In this document: piece by piece, positions 31,205-42,783 of the stretch | Layout: each line of letters opens with the position of its first letter | Position numbering within the stretch: the stretch's first letter is position 1 | Source of the DNA: Chrysomallon squamiferum | Lineage: Eukaryota > Mollusca > Gastropoda > Neomphalida > Peltospiridae | Direction of reading: 5' to 3' | Assembly: GCA_012295275.1 (NCBI GenBank) | Contig: CM022677.1 | Span: 2,905,007 to 2,947,789, forward strand | DNA: 42,783 bases | Position numbers and translations under genes: made by a program | The notes under the pieces: generated by a model | The model's input: only the letters and a program-made list of their open reading frames with translations | Told to the model about the DNA's origin: nothing | Databases searched by the model: none

Positions 31205-31910
31205 AAGATAACTGTACAGTGAAATCCTGTGTCTAAATAACTGTATAGTGAAATCCTGTGTCTAAATAACAGTGTAGTGAAATACTGTGTCTAAGTAACA
31301 GTATAGTGAAATACTGTGTCTAAATAACAGTGTAGTGAAATCCTGTGTCTAAATAACTGTATAGTGAAATCCTGTGTCTAAATAACTGTATAGTGAAATC
31401 CTGTGTCTAAATAACAGTGTAGTGAAATACTGTGTCTAAATAACAGTGTAGTGAAATACTGTGTCTAAATAACAGTATAGTGAAATCCTGTGTCTAAATA
31501 ACTGTATAGTGAAATACTGTGTGTCTAAATAACTGTACAGTGAAATCCTGTGTCTAAATAACTGTATAGTGAAATACTGTGTGTCTAAATAACTGTGTAG
31601 TGAAATACTGTGTGTCTAAATAACTGTATAGTGAAATCCCGTGTGTCTAAATAACTGTGTAGTGAAATACTGTGTGTCTAAATAACTGTATAGTGAAATA
31701 CTGTGTGTCTAAATAACAGTGTAGTGAAATACTGTGTGTCTAAATAACAGTGTAGTGAAATACTGTGTCTAAATAACTGTATAGTGAAATACTGTGTGTC
31801 TAAATAACTGTATAGTGAAATCCTGTGTCTAAATAACTGTATAGTGAAATCCCGTGTGTCTAAATAACTGTATAGTGAAATACTGTGTGTCTAAATAACC
31901 GTGTAAATGT
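31205..31910. repeat. 29-31 bp minisatellite, about 23 copies
   Basis: The unit TCTAAATAACTGTATAGTGA plus AATCCTGTG comes in 29-bp (TGTGTCT) and 31-bp (TGTGTGTCT) forms. The GTGAAAT core occurs 23 times. Confidence 0.95.
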
Positions 31911-32103
31911 TGGTCACATAGTTTTACACTGTGCATCTCATAAAAGCTTGCAGATTTGTGACTGGGTTTGTTTGTTCTTGTGTATTTGTATATTATTTAT
32001 TACAAGTCAGACTTCTAAAATACATATTTACATTGATTTATTTTTGTAATGTTGTTTTTTCTTTCATTAATTTTATTTGTTTCTGCTTTCTGAGTTGTGA
32101 GAA

Positions 32104-32149
<46 letters not shown>

Positions 32150-32583
32150 GGCTTCCATATTCATTTTATTTATTGTGTGTTAAAAGTGATATATCTACCA
32201 GAGAAATTAATTCTGTAATATACTTTAAATTTGAACACAAAGATCTGTAGATTATTTTTTTTATTGTTATTATTTTAAATTCTTTGCAAAGTTGTTAAAT
32301 AATATTCCTATCTTCATCATTATACTAATTTAATCTCTGTCTTGTTTTAAAAATATTAATTAACAATAATTAATAATATGTCAAATATAATAAGAAAAAA
32401 AATGACATTTATGAGTGAAATAAATATAGATTGTAAAATAAGCAATAAATAATTGGTAAAACAGTAATAGTTAAATCTAATGTTTTGGTTTGTTTCATGC
32501 TATATATAGACTGCATAGATTAAATATTTTTTTTAATTAAATTGTCTTTTTCCTTTCTGTTTTTCTTTTTGTTTTTTCATTTT
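31911..32583. other. AT-rich stretch with (CA)n
   Basis: (CA)n at 32106-32148. Otherwise AT-rich up to the assembly gap, with no gene. Confidence 0.6.
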
Positions 32584-32783
32584 NNNNNNNNNNNNNNNNN
32601 NNNNNNNNNNNNNNNNNNNNNNNNNNNNNNNNNNNNNNNNNNNNNNNNNNNNNNNNNNNNNNNNNNNNNNNNNNNNNNNNNNNNNNNNNNNNNNNNNNNN
32701 NNNNNNNNNNNNNNNNNNNNNNNNNNNNNNNNNNNNNNNNNNNNNNNNNNNNNNNNNNNNNNNNNNNNNNNNNNNNNNNNNNN
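32584..32783. other. assembly gap (200 N)
   Basis: Exactly 200 undetermined bases, a typical scaffold-gap placeholder, so the true distance is unknown. Confidence 0.99.
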
Positions 32784-32839
32784 AATTTGAAATAAGATTT
32801 ATTTCAATAAATCATTAATTTATCACACTGTTACAAGTA

Positions 32840-33335
32840 AGGTTAAGGCTATATTTAGGTTAAGGCTATATTTAGGGTTAAGGCTATATTTAGGGTTAAG
32901 GCTATATTTAGGGTTAAGGCTATATTTAGAGTTAAGGCTATATTTAGGGTTAAGGTTAGGTTTTATTTAGGGTTAAGGCTATATTTAGAGTTAAGGCTAT
33001 ATTTAGGTTAAGGCTATATTTAGGGTTAAGGCTATATTTAGGGTGAAGGCTATATTTAGGGTTAAGGCTATATTTAGAGTTAAGGCTATATTTAGGGTTA
33101 AGGCTATATTTAGAGTTAAGGCTATATTTAGAGTTAAGGTTTTATTTAGGGTTAAGGCTATATTTAGGTTAAGGCTATATTTAGAGTTAAGGCTATATTT
33201 AGGGTTAAGGCTATATTTAGGGTTAAGGCTATATTTAGGGTTAAGCTATATTTAGGGTTAAGGCTATATTTAGGGTTAAGGTTTTATTTAGAGTTAAGGC
33301 TATATTTAGGGTTAAGGCTATATTTAGGGTTAACA
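32840..33335. repeat. 18-bp TTAGGGTTAAGGCTATAT array
   Basis: Roughly 27 units of GGTTAAGGCTATATTTAG, many containing TTAGGGTTA. The open frame over it is a repeat artefact. Degenerate TTAGGG-like words continue to about 33890. Confidence 0.95.
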
Positions 33336-35190
33336 TTATGGATACCATTAAGATTAGAGCTATTTTTAGCATTAGGTTAGGACTGGAGTGGAGTTAGATA
33401 TATGGTTAGGATTAGAGTTAGATTTAATTATCTGTTTATCTTAAGGTATTTTTCACAAAACAAGAACAAAAAAAAAAACATGAATAAATATGTTGAATAT
33501 TAGGATGAAACAGGTGATGGTTAGGTTTGGGTGAAGAGTAAGAATTATGATTAGGGTTAGATAATTTAATTATCAGTATATCTTAAAAAATATTTTCTTG
33601 TGAGAAAAAATTGGGACAAAAATAAATAAATAAATAAATAAATAAATAAAAAAATTGTTGTTTGTATTATGACAAATTTAAAATAACTTTTCTATTTCAA
33701 AAAATTAACTATGAGTCTTAGCATATATTTTAAAATTAGTTTTATTTCAATAAATCCTTAGTATATCATACTCTTACAAGTAAGGTTATGGATATGGTTA
33801 AGGTTATGGTTATCTTTAGGTTACTGTTAGGGTTAGGTTTAAGATTAAAGTTAGCATTAAGGTTTGGTTAGGGTTAGAGTTCACATGAGGGTTATTGTAA
33901 GGATTAATTTGAGGTGTTACAGATTAAATGGGGAAAATGGAAAACAAAGTTTACATTTTCTGGCATCTGTGCATGCACTGACCTAGGGTTTTAAAATTTC
34001 ACATGTTCGTAGCTTGTTAAACAACTCTTCTGTTCAGAATATTTCATCACAGTAGTTCTATTTATTAGCTCACCTCCCCACCAGAATCACCTATGATATT
34101 CTGACATATGAAAATCACAGACTTAAAATGTTGTAAAAACAGTGCAGATGAGTCATTTTGACATAAAGTGAACTGTGACACGTATAAAGAACATTGCAAA
34201 TGAACATGTGTGTGTCAGCATAGGATGATAAAAACATGGTGAGAACAATGAAAACTCAGGTTTTGATGGAATAAGATAAATCACATTCTACAGATCAGTG
34301 ATACGCAGTGCATGGGGGGGGGATGTCAGAGACTTTAGATGAATCTTGGCAAAATAAGTGCACAGTTTAAGCATAATTTGGTTAAGATTTTCACACAAAA
34401 ACACAAAGAACATGTTTTATTGACTTATTTGAGCAAAAAACATGTTTAGACATGAAAGTTGAGATGTTTTCAAAACTGTTGATCTGTTGATGCACTGAAC
34501 ATTATTAATAGACTTTAAGTCAAAAGTACATTGTGCGACATCTGACTGGTTATCCCAATCAACCACACCTGTCTTTTTCCTTCTGATATATTTACCAAAC
34601 AGTCATCACCATAACATATGTGAAAAAATATATTTTATTTCTGTTATTTTATAGATTAGTTTATTACTTGCAAAGGATTTTTTTAAATTTAATTTAATAT
34701 AAAAGTAATTATATTCAATATAATGTTAAAATATATTAAAAGTGAAGTCTAGAATTCATTTGAACACTGAAAGCAAAAATGTGTTATAAAAAATTAGTTC
34801 TGTATTAAAACTTAACCCTCTGTTTTGAATCTGACATTTAAAACTGATACTAAATGTTTGTATTTACACTTCTGCTGATTACAATAAATGTCTGGTTTAG
34901 AGCAACATTACAAGTTTAACCTTTTATTCTGAATACTTTTCACTTTGCTTTGCATCAGGTAGTGGAGATCAATCTCCTGTTTTGTCATCCAGTGTAATTT
35001 TCTAATAATGATGAGGATATTCTGAGGGTACAGGTTTATCTTGACACAATGAAATAAGATATGTTTCTCTTTAGTTCAGAATTTGGCAGTTTTTGTTTTT
35101 AACAGACAAACCAACTCTTCATCCAACTAAAAACTTCATTTTTCTCACTGAGCCTTTCTTCTGATTTTCTAAACTCTAACCAATTTATTC
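33336..35190. other. stretch without recognised gene
   Basis: Degenerate GGTTAG words to 33890, (AAAT)n near 33620-33648, and a G8 run near 34315. The rest is AT-rich unique DNA. Confidence 0.5.
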
Positions 35191-35191
35191 C

Positions 35192-35334
35192 CATTCAGTT
35201 AACTCTTTGTCTGTGGAATAAGCTGTACAAAGAGACAACATGTCTAACTTACTGTTTCACATTCAGTTAACTCTTTGTCTGTGGAATAAGCTGTACAAAG
35301 AGGCAACATGTTTAACTTATTGTTTCACATTCAG
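35192..35334. repeat. 68-bp tandem duplication
   Basis: CATTCAGTTAACTCTTTGTC... starts at 35192 and 35260, with a third start at 35328. The two copies differ at only a few positions. Confidence 0.9.
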
Positions 35335-35955
35335 GAAATGTGGTGTTTTAAAAGTATATTTCTTTATGTGAGCCATTCTGACCTGTCACATTATGGCAGA
35401 ACATAAATAGAAATATTTGTTTAGCCTTTCTGTAGCAGAATGAACAGAATCACGTAACACGTGTATGACCTGTCTTCAGTACTTTGTGATCAGTACAGAA
35501 ACAACAACATGGAGAAGGGCTGTGACTATAAAATGTTTCCTGTTTTATTCTGATTATGAATCAGAGATACACAAGAGGTAAGCTGTGGCCATGGCTTGAT
35601 GTACATAACTGAACGTGTGTCTATTTACATGATCCAAAGGTAACTGAATACTCCTCCTCTGTTCAGTTTGTAAAATCTTAAGAAGCAGCAACTCCATTTT
35701 CTTGTGTAATGCACATGATTCACCGAAGAACAAAATACTGTAAGTACAGCTTCAACAGTGGCAATATTATATGGAATGCTGTGATTTTAAATTATTTTGT
35801 CCAAGTACTTCATAATCTGCTTTCCTATCACTTGTCACCTGTCCTGAGTCTTTTATATCACACAAAATACCAGTTATATCTGGGACTGTGGAATGTGTAA
35901 CTGCATTCCCTGTAGAAAACACTTCTATTGTTTGAAAGGAAACAGGTTTCTTTCT
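35335..35955. other. stretch without recognised gene
   Basis: Unique moderate-complexity DNA. No splice-flanked open exon identified. Confidence 0.45.
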
Positions 35956-36189
35956 GTTGTTTTAACACTGATCATGTATAAACTACACATTCAGATCAGA
36001 GCTGAGGAACTGCCTCTTAGCATTCTGCTTTGTGTTGTTTTAACACTGATCATGTATAAACTACACATTCAGATCAGAGCTGAAGAACTGCCTCTTGGCA
36101 TTCTGCTTTGTGTTGTTTTAACACTGATCATGTATAAACTACACATTCAGATCAGAGCTGAGGAACTGCCTCTTAGCATTCTGCTTTGT
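35956..36189. repeat. 78-bp tandem repeat, 3 copies
   Basis: Units start at 35956, 36034 and 36112 and are nearly identical (GTTGTTTTAACACTGATCAT...). Because 78 is a multiple of three, one frame stays open across all copies (a 153-codon ORF with a VVLTLIMYKLHIQIRAEELP repeat). Without splice signals or other coding support this is more likely a minisatellite. Confidence 0.9.
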
Positions 36190-36804
36190 GTCTGCGCTTT
36201 CAGTACAAGAAAAGATTGTGTAATTTCAAACATAATTAATAATTTTTCTTGCTGTTTTTCTTTTTTCTGCTTCATTGTTGTCTTGGTAATTTTTCTACTC
36301 CCTTTAGTGTTTTATTATACCAGATTTGCATACATAAATGCTTTGACCAGCTAGTGACAAAAAAAAGAAGAAGTAAAAAAAGAAAGCCCTAGGCTTTTCA
36401 GCATGCAGAAATATCTACTATGTTATGATACTGAAAATATTTCTCCTTGTTACAGGACTGAAGACCCCAAAATGAAATGAATAAATGTCTTACTGCAGTT
36501 TTGACAGTTTTCTTTAAGACTCTTGTTTTCTTTGTGGGTTTCATTTCATATACAAGTCTTACATACTTACTTGAGAATATCTTCAGTTTATTTTCAAGTA
36601 AATTAGCTACAGCTAGAAGTGAAGTATCTACACTAACTACTGACCAGTTTTCTCTCACTCCAAAGTATTCAGCCTGCTGATAGTGCTTGTCTAGGCAAAT
36701 TTATATATTACATAGCTTCATTTTTCCTTTTCCTTTCTTCCTTAATTCTTTCTTTCTTTTATTTATTTCTTAATTATTTTTTATAATGATTATTTATTTT
36801 CCAG
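36190..36804. other. stretch without recognised gene
   Basis: T-rich, with (TTTC)n-like DNA near 36720-36780 that forms the pyrimidine tract of the following acceptor-like site. Confidence 0.45.
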
Positions 36805-36830
36805 ATGAAACAATAACACACAGCTGTAAG
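36805..36830 (+). CDS. candidate 26-nt microexon
   Basis: A strong acceptor (TTATTTTCCAG) and a perfect donor (AAG|GTAAGT) bracket just 26 nt. The only open frame reads (D)ETITHSCK. It joins in phase to an AG-bounded block at 37462 that reads ILHSDNFVEIIGTGR and stops at 37507-37509. No family is recognised and chance is a real possibility. Confidence 0.22.
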
Positions 36831-38780
36831 GTAAGTATTAGTAGGTTAAAGTAGATCTGTTTGTTAAAAGGGTTTAAAGTGGATCTTACTGTACTGCTCT
36901 GAAGTTATTATGGGTTTCTAAAACTTATGTACATAAAGGGGGAGAGAATTGGCAGAAACAGAAAGACAGAGAGAGTATATATATATATATATATATTGTT
37001 GTTGTGGTTGTTTTGTGTGTGTATGGAATGTATTTTGGTCCTTTATAATGACATTTTTTTTTTATTCAATATTTATTTATTTTATTAACTAATTAAACTA
37101 TTTAATTGCTAATGTGTGAATTTCATTTTTCTTTCCTTCCTTATTTTATTTATTTATTTATTTATGTGTTGTAAGATGGGTCTGTGTCCACCAAGTGTCA
37201 AATGTGTCAGTAAATATGTCTGTCTGTCTGTACACCTGAACATTAGAATTAGTTCAAATGAGTGTAATGTATGTTTGTATGTGTATGTGTGTGTATATAA
37301 TTTCTCTATGTATGCAGGTATTTTTGTTTCTGTATGTATGTGTCTGCATGTATATATTTATACAGATGTATGTATATATGTATGAATGTATGAGTGTGTC
37401 TGTATTTATAGACATATGTGTGTGCATGTATTAGTATCTTGTTTTATGTACATCTGCTTAGATTCTGCATTCAGACAATTTTGTGGAAATCATTGGCACA
37501 GGAAGATGAAGTCCAATCATGACCTCACCAACAACATCATCATCATCATCATCATTATTTCGACACAGCTGGGTGAGTATTTAATTAGATTTTTATCAGT
37601 TGTATGATGTCTCTTCTTTAACACCAAACAAATTCCTTTATCAATTTCAGCAAAACTGTTTTTTAACTTCTGTTTTCTCTGTAGTCTTCTCCAGTCTCCT
37701 TTAGCACAAAACTGCTTTATGATATTCAGTTAGGTAATGGTATTAATAGTGCACAACATACACATTATTTACATAGAAATCTAAACCAATAACTTTCGGA
37801 CTTTTAATTTTTTTTTAATCTGATTTTATTTGATAATCTTTACTATTATGATTATTATTATTATTTAGTTATTTGTTTATTTTAAAATAATTTATTGTTT
37901 TAATACTTTGTTACAAGCGATTACCGTATCACAGATCACGGAAATGGTCGAATGTGAAATTACCTGAATTAACTGTTTTATTTAGATTTAAGAAAACCTT
38001 GTGATCTCTGCGAATTTATAATGCATTTATTTAACACAGCAACTGAAAATATGTTTTCTTGGTGCAAAACTGGTAAAATAACTAAAAGTTCCTAAATAAA
38101 TAAATTATTTTCTATATCTCGGATCTATATCTGTATATAAACATTGATTTATAAACGTACTTTTAATAGTCACATATTATCTCATAAAAGATAAAACATG
38201 AAAATCATTAACTGAAATTAAATTGATTAACGCCTTCAATATAAAACTATTATAAATAAATAAATAAATAAATTGCTGATGACACTAAATTAGTAACTGG
38301 TTCTGGTTAGTCGGAATGTGTTTTTATTATCACACCTATTAACAACAAAAGTACTTAACCGTTTAATGTTCTGAATAACTGTATCAATATGGAATAAGAC
38401 ATGGTCTTGTTTATTTTTTATCATACTTTTTCTTTTAATTTTTATATCTAGAAATGTCAACTTCAACTTTCCGATTTTATTGACAGAAACTATCTCAACC
38501 CTTATCCTAAGTTTACGGTTACAGAACGTTTTGTCACAACGAATAGAACTGTATTAATTCTTCGTGACATCGCATGTTACGGCAATGGCCGAACTAGTCT
38601 TAATCAAATGACGATTATTGACAGAATAAATGTGTATGGTTTAATAATGTTATGCAGGAATAAAAAGACAAATTCTAACAAAATGTCATCAAAAAGTTTT
38701 TAAATTATATAAATGCTTTACAAAATAAACAAACAATTTAATAAATGTTTCCGGTTTTAAAGCCATCTGACTTTTAACTT
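36831..38780. other. AT-rich stretch with GT/TATG repeats
   Basis: (AT)n at 36976-36996, and TGTATG/TG-rich DNA at 37260-37425. An AG...GGTGAGT-bounded block lies at 37462-37572 (possible exon, including an ATC run). Unique AT-rich DNA follows to 38780. No firm gene. Confidence 0.45.
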
Positions 38781-38782
38781 CT

Positions 38783-38837
38783 CCAATTTGCATAATCGGA
38801 ATGACGTCACTGGAAAAGTAGCAGCAGTAGCAACATG
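38783..38837 (+). promoter_or_regulatory. CCAAT/octamer + CRE cluster upstream of ATG
   Basis: CCAAT at 38783-38787 overlaps the POU octamer ATTTGCAT at 38786-38793. The full palindromic CRE TGACGTCA follows at 38802-38809, then CAACATGG at 38832-38838. Two well-known full-length promoter motifs within 25 bp, 25 bp before a good-context ATG, are unusual in this AT-rich DNA and suggest a real promoter. Confidence 0.4.
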
Positions 38838-38939
38838 GCGTCAAATTCTAAACAGATATATTTTTATGATACTTATTTTATATTTTTCTGTATTTTAAAG
38901 ATGAATATGATATGGATTCAGTTTATTTGGATTACTTAG
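38835..38939 (+). CDS. candidate first exon / short ORF
   Basis: An ATG in CAACATGGC context opens MASNSKQIYFYDTYF and ends at TAG 38937-38939 (34 codons, hydrophobic second half). An alternative reading uses the acceptor-like TTTCTGTATTTTAAAG at 38900 and continues EYDMDSVYLDYLDILFIKDN, stopping near 38983. Neither is recognised; which is real, if either, is unclear. Confidence 0.25.
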   Translation: MASNSKQIYFYDTYFIFFCILKMNMIWIQFIWIT

Positions 38940-39853
38940 ACATTCTTTTCATTAAAGATAATTACTTCATTCTGGGAGACTGAGCTGACTTGGTAAAAAA
39001 AAAGAAAACAACAAGTAAGTCGATTATTTTGTATTGATTTTTTTTTTTTTTTTGTTGTAACAATTACAGCATTTATTAGTATTAACATTACTTTTGCTGT
39101 TCTTTTTGTTGTTATTATTGTTATTACTACTATTATTATTACTTTATTATTATTATTATTATTATTATTAATGATGTTGTTCTTTTTCATATTATTAAAA
39201 CCACTTTGCTGCTGCTACTACTACTACTACTATATTATCTATATGTGTGTATATATATGTAAGTATGTATGTATGTATATGTGTATGTTTGTGTGTATGT
39301 GTGTGTATGTGTGTATATGTAAATGTATGAATGTATGTGTGTTTTTGTGTGCATATGTATGTATATATATATATGTTTGTGTATATATGTGTGTACCAAT
39401 CGCCATTTTAAATATACCAGTATTTCTGACACTTTATCCATTTACTGAAAAAATTGTCGTATATACACAAAGCACACACACACACACATATATATATGTA
39501 TGTATATGTGTGTGTGTGTTTGAGTGTGTATGTGTCACTATATATGAATATATATTTATTTATTTATTTATTTTTATTTATTTCTATGTAGTTATAGACA
39601 TGTAGATATATACACATATACAGAGAAACAGATATTTATTATTTATGTATATATTTATTTGATTTGTTTTTTATTTATTTATTTATTTATTTATTTTTTA
39701 TTACTATGTTTTGTGTGGTTAATTTACGTTTACATGTGTGAGTCTCCTTATACATAAACTTCAGCTGGTTGTCAGCTTTGTAAACATTTTTCTGTTGCAC
39801 TTTATTGTAATCTACAGCATCATTCTGCAAGTTGACTGAGTTAAAAATGTCAC
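38940..39853. repeat. (TTA)n, TATG/GT and (TTTA)n tracts
   Basis: (TTA)n at 39140-39170, TGTATG/TG array at 39240-39395, CA/TATG patches at 39470-39535, and TTTA runs at 39555-39705. Open frames here are repeat-derived. Confidence 0.8.
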
Positions 39854-41235
39854 ATAGGTATACCAGATTGTTTGTGTTCTCAGTTTTGCTGATGTTATTG
39901 TAAGCTTGTATGCAAGTTGTTTGGTGAAGAGTATGGATACCTTCACAACAGGTTTGTGTGTTAAACAGCGCTGAAACAATGACAACTAGCTATTGTTTCA
40001 GCAAACAAACATTCATGTTATCCATTTCTGGCATTATTAATATTGTTATTAGTATTACCAATAATAGTACTAATAGTTTTAGTGATAGTTCTAACTATAA
40101 GTAATAATAGCAGAAGTAATAGTAGTTATTGCAAAAGTAGTAGTAGTAGTAGTAGTATCAGTAACAGTGGTAGCAGTAGTCAACATCATTGTAGTATAAG
40201 TAACACTGGTTAGTAGTAGTCAACATTGTAGTAGTATTAGTAACACTGGTTAGTAGTGGTCGACATAACTGTAGTATTAGTAACAGTGGTAGTAGTGGTC
40301 AACATCGTAGTAGTATTAGTAACAGTGGTTAGTAGTTGTCACAGTTGTAGTAGTATAATAATATAGTAACAAAAGCAGTGATATGTTTGACACACACAGG
40401 TATGGTTCGAGTGTTGGAAAGTGCCCAATCGATGTACCAGAGGGATGTGTTATCAAGAAACATGGTTGTGACAGTTTGATTGTAAAAACCGACAATGAGT
40501 TACAGAGAGATGTGTTATCAAGAAACATGGTTGTGACAGTTTGATAGGTATACCAGATTGTTTGTGTTCTCAGTTTTGCTGATGTTATTGTAAGCTTGTA
40601 TGCAAGTTGTTTGGTGAAGAGTATGGATACCTTCACAACAGGTTTGTGTGTTAAACAGCGCTGAAACAATGACAACTAGCTATTGTTTCAGCAAACAAAC
40701 ATTCATGTTATCCATTTCTGGCATTATTAATATTGTTATTAGTATTACCAATAATAGTACTAATAGTTTTAGTGATAGTTCTAACTATAAGTAATAATAG
40801 CAGAAGTAATAGTAGTTATTGCAAAAGTAGTAGTAGTAGTAGTAGTATCAGTAACAGTGGTAGCAGTAGTCAACATCATTGTAGTATAAGTAACACTGGT
40901 TAGTAGTAGTCAACATTGTAGTAGTATTAGTAACACTGGTTAGTAGTGGTCGACATAACTGTAGTATTAGTAACAGTGGTAGTAGTGGTCAACATCGTAG
41001 TAGTATTAGTAACAGTGGTTAGTAGTTGTCACAGTTGTAGTAGTATAATAATATAGTAACAAAAGCAGTGATATGTTTGACACACACAGGTATGGTTCGA
41101 GTGTTGGAAAGTGCCCAATCGATGTACCAGAGGGATGTGTTATCAAGAAACATGGTTGTGACAGTTTGATTGTAAAAACCGACAATGAGTTACAGAGAGA
41201 TGTGTTATCAAGAAACATGGTTGTGACAGTTTGAT
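39854..41235. repeat. exact 690-bp tandem duplication
   Basis: 39854-40543 and 40544-41233 are the same base for base by line-by-line comparison, and identity runs two bases further. Each copy holds (AGT)n-type triplets and a perfect 11-bp inverted repeat (GCTGAAACAAT / ATTGTTTCAGC at 39970-40002 and 40660-40692). Its 3' part is two units of the 65-bp array that follows. Confidence 0.95.
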
Positions 41236-41435
41236 TGTAAAAACCGACAATGAGTTACAGAGAGATGTGTTATCAAGAAACATGGTTGTGACAGTTTGAT
41301 TGTAAAAACCGACAATGAGTTACAGAGAGATGTGTTATCAAGAAACATGGTTGTGACAGTTTGATTGTGAAAACTGACAATGAGTTACAGAGGGATGTGT
41401 TATCAAGAAACATGGTTGTGACAGTCTATGAAAAC
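41236..41435. repeat. 65-bp tandem array
   Basis: TACAGAGAGATGTGTTATCA-type units start at 41191, 41256, 41321 and 41386 (and at 40436/40501 and 41126 in the duplicated block). The last copies are slightly diverged. Confidence 0.92.
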
Positions 41436-41796
41436 CAACAATGAATTACTGAACTCCTACATGGGAGAATACATTCACATTGTCCAGTGGAATTAACACT
41501 ACAGCATTAATGTTTGTAATTCACAGAATTAAATTAATCAACCCTTCGCGAAATATTAGTTTTCTGTCAGGAACTGTGTAGATTGAAATGTATCTATCTA
41601 GCTGTCTGATGATATGTCTGTCTGTCTGTCTATCTAACTACTTATATCGCAGTGTATGTTTATCTATCTCTCTGTCAGTCTGTGTGTCTCTCTGTCTTTC
41701 CGTTTCTGTATCTCCATTCATGTGTGTCTCTAATTCTGTATATGTATTTGTATCTATCTGTCTTTATCAGTATGTCTATATATGTATATATAGATG
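41436..41796. other. stretch with TCTG/TCTA repeats
   Basis: Unique DNA to 41590, then imperfect CTGT/CTAT tetranucleotides. No gene. Confidence 0.6.
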
Positions 41797-42067
41797 CACA
41801 CACACACACACATGTACACATACACACACATGTACACACACAACACATACACACACACATGTAGGCACACACACATGTACACACACACACACACACACAT
41901 GTACACACACACACATGTACACACACAACACATACACAGGCAGATCGGAGCAGCTAAATACATATGTATATATCAGTCCAACACACATGTACACACACAC
42001 ATGTACACACACAACACATACACAGGCAGATCGGAGCAGCTAAATACATATGTATATATCAGTCCAA
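41797..42067. repeat. (CA)n with 85-bp duplicated unit
   Basis: ACACATGTACACAC repeats are followed by a unit containing GGCAGATCGGAGCAGCTAAA, present twice about 86 bp apart (41939 and 42024). Confidence 0.9.

Positions 42068-42783
<716 letters not shown>

Noticed and set aside
32542-32790. 82-codon open frame
   Set aside because: Runs through the 200-N gap; not real sequence.
31205-33335. CRISPR-like regular repeats
   Set aside because: Units are contiguous with no unique spacers, and the genome is clearly eukaryotic.
35893-36354. 153-codon frame with three 26-residue repeats
   Set aside because: The 78-bp period keeps the frame open automatically. There is no splice or homology support and the flanks are low complexity.

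Overview
This window is AT-rich, gene-poor animal nuclear DNA packed with simple repeats. Clean GT/AG introns, decayed non-LTR retrotransposons, unusually dense (GA)n, (CA)n, (ATT)n and (AAAT)n tracts, and an invertebrate-type EGF-receptor kinase remnant suggest a lophotrochozoan. A mollusc is likely and a cephalopod plausible; the species cannot be read from the sequence. No intact conventional gene was found. A 200-N assembly gap lies at 32584-32783.

Layout. 0-10 kb: mostly low-complexity DNA, with a hAT-like transposon end (~351-420), a small A-tailed unit carrying a 45-codon ORF (1541-1947), a CpG-richer block with a candidate minus-strand exon (3937-4143), and one copy of a ~110-bp hairpin element (9719-9829). 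10.1-14.7 kb: a near full-length but decayed minus-strand LINE, with ORF1 carrying three zinc knuckles, ORF2 carrying endonuclease plus reverse transcriptase, an AATAAA signal and a poly-A tail. 15.6-16.0 kb: a 66-67 bp tandem array in which every unit holds a strong 3' splice-site-like sequence. 18.4-22.9 kb: five exon-like blocks with compatible splice phases from an unrecognised gene, probably broken, with a second hairpin-element copy bounded by a 10-bp target-site duplication in its last intron. 23.25-23.65 kb: a 30-bp array in which each unit holds a consensus 5' splice site.

25.2-29.6 kb: an intron-containing EGFR-family kinase pseudogene. Juxtamembrane, beta3/alphaC, HRD, DFG, P+1 and C-terminal tail pieces lie in the right order, with in-frame stops, loss of four catalytic-loop residues, a frameshift, and introns swollen by microsatellites, one of them 1.6 kb long. 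31.2-33.4 kb: a 29-31 bp minisatellite and a TTAGGG-containing 18-bp array beside the assembly gap. 34-38.7 kb: mostly featureless, with small tandem duplications and a possible 26-nt microexon. 38.78-38.94 kb: an octamer + CRE + ATG cluster that looks like a promoter. 39.85-41.24 kb: an exact 690-bp tandem duplication leading into a 65-bp array. The right end holds (CA)n, a 170-bp (CT)n tract, and a possible CR1/L2-like LINE fragment cut by the window edge.

The most novel-looking items are the tiny hairpin element (target-site duplication plus a compensatory base-pair change between its two copies) and the splice-site arrays that bracket the unknown exon series. The best-supported biological identification is the EGFR pseudogene.
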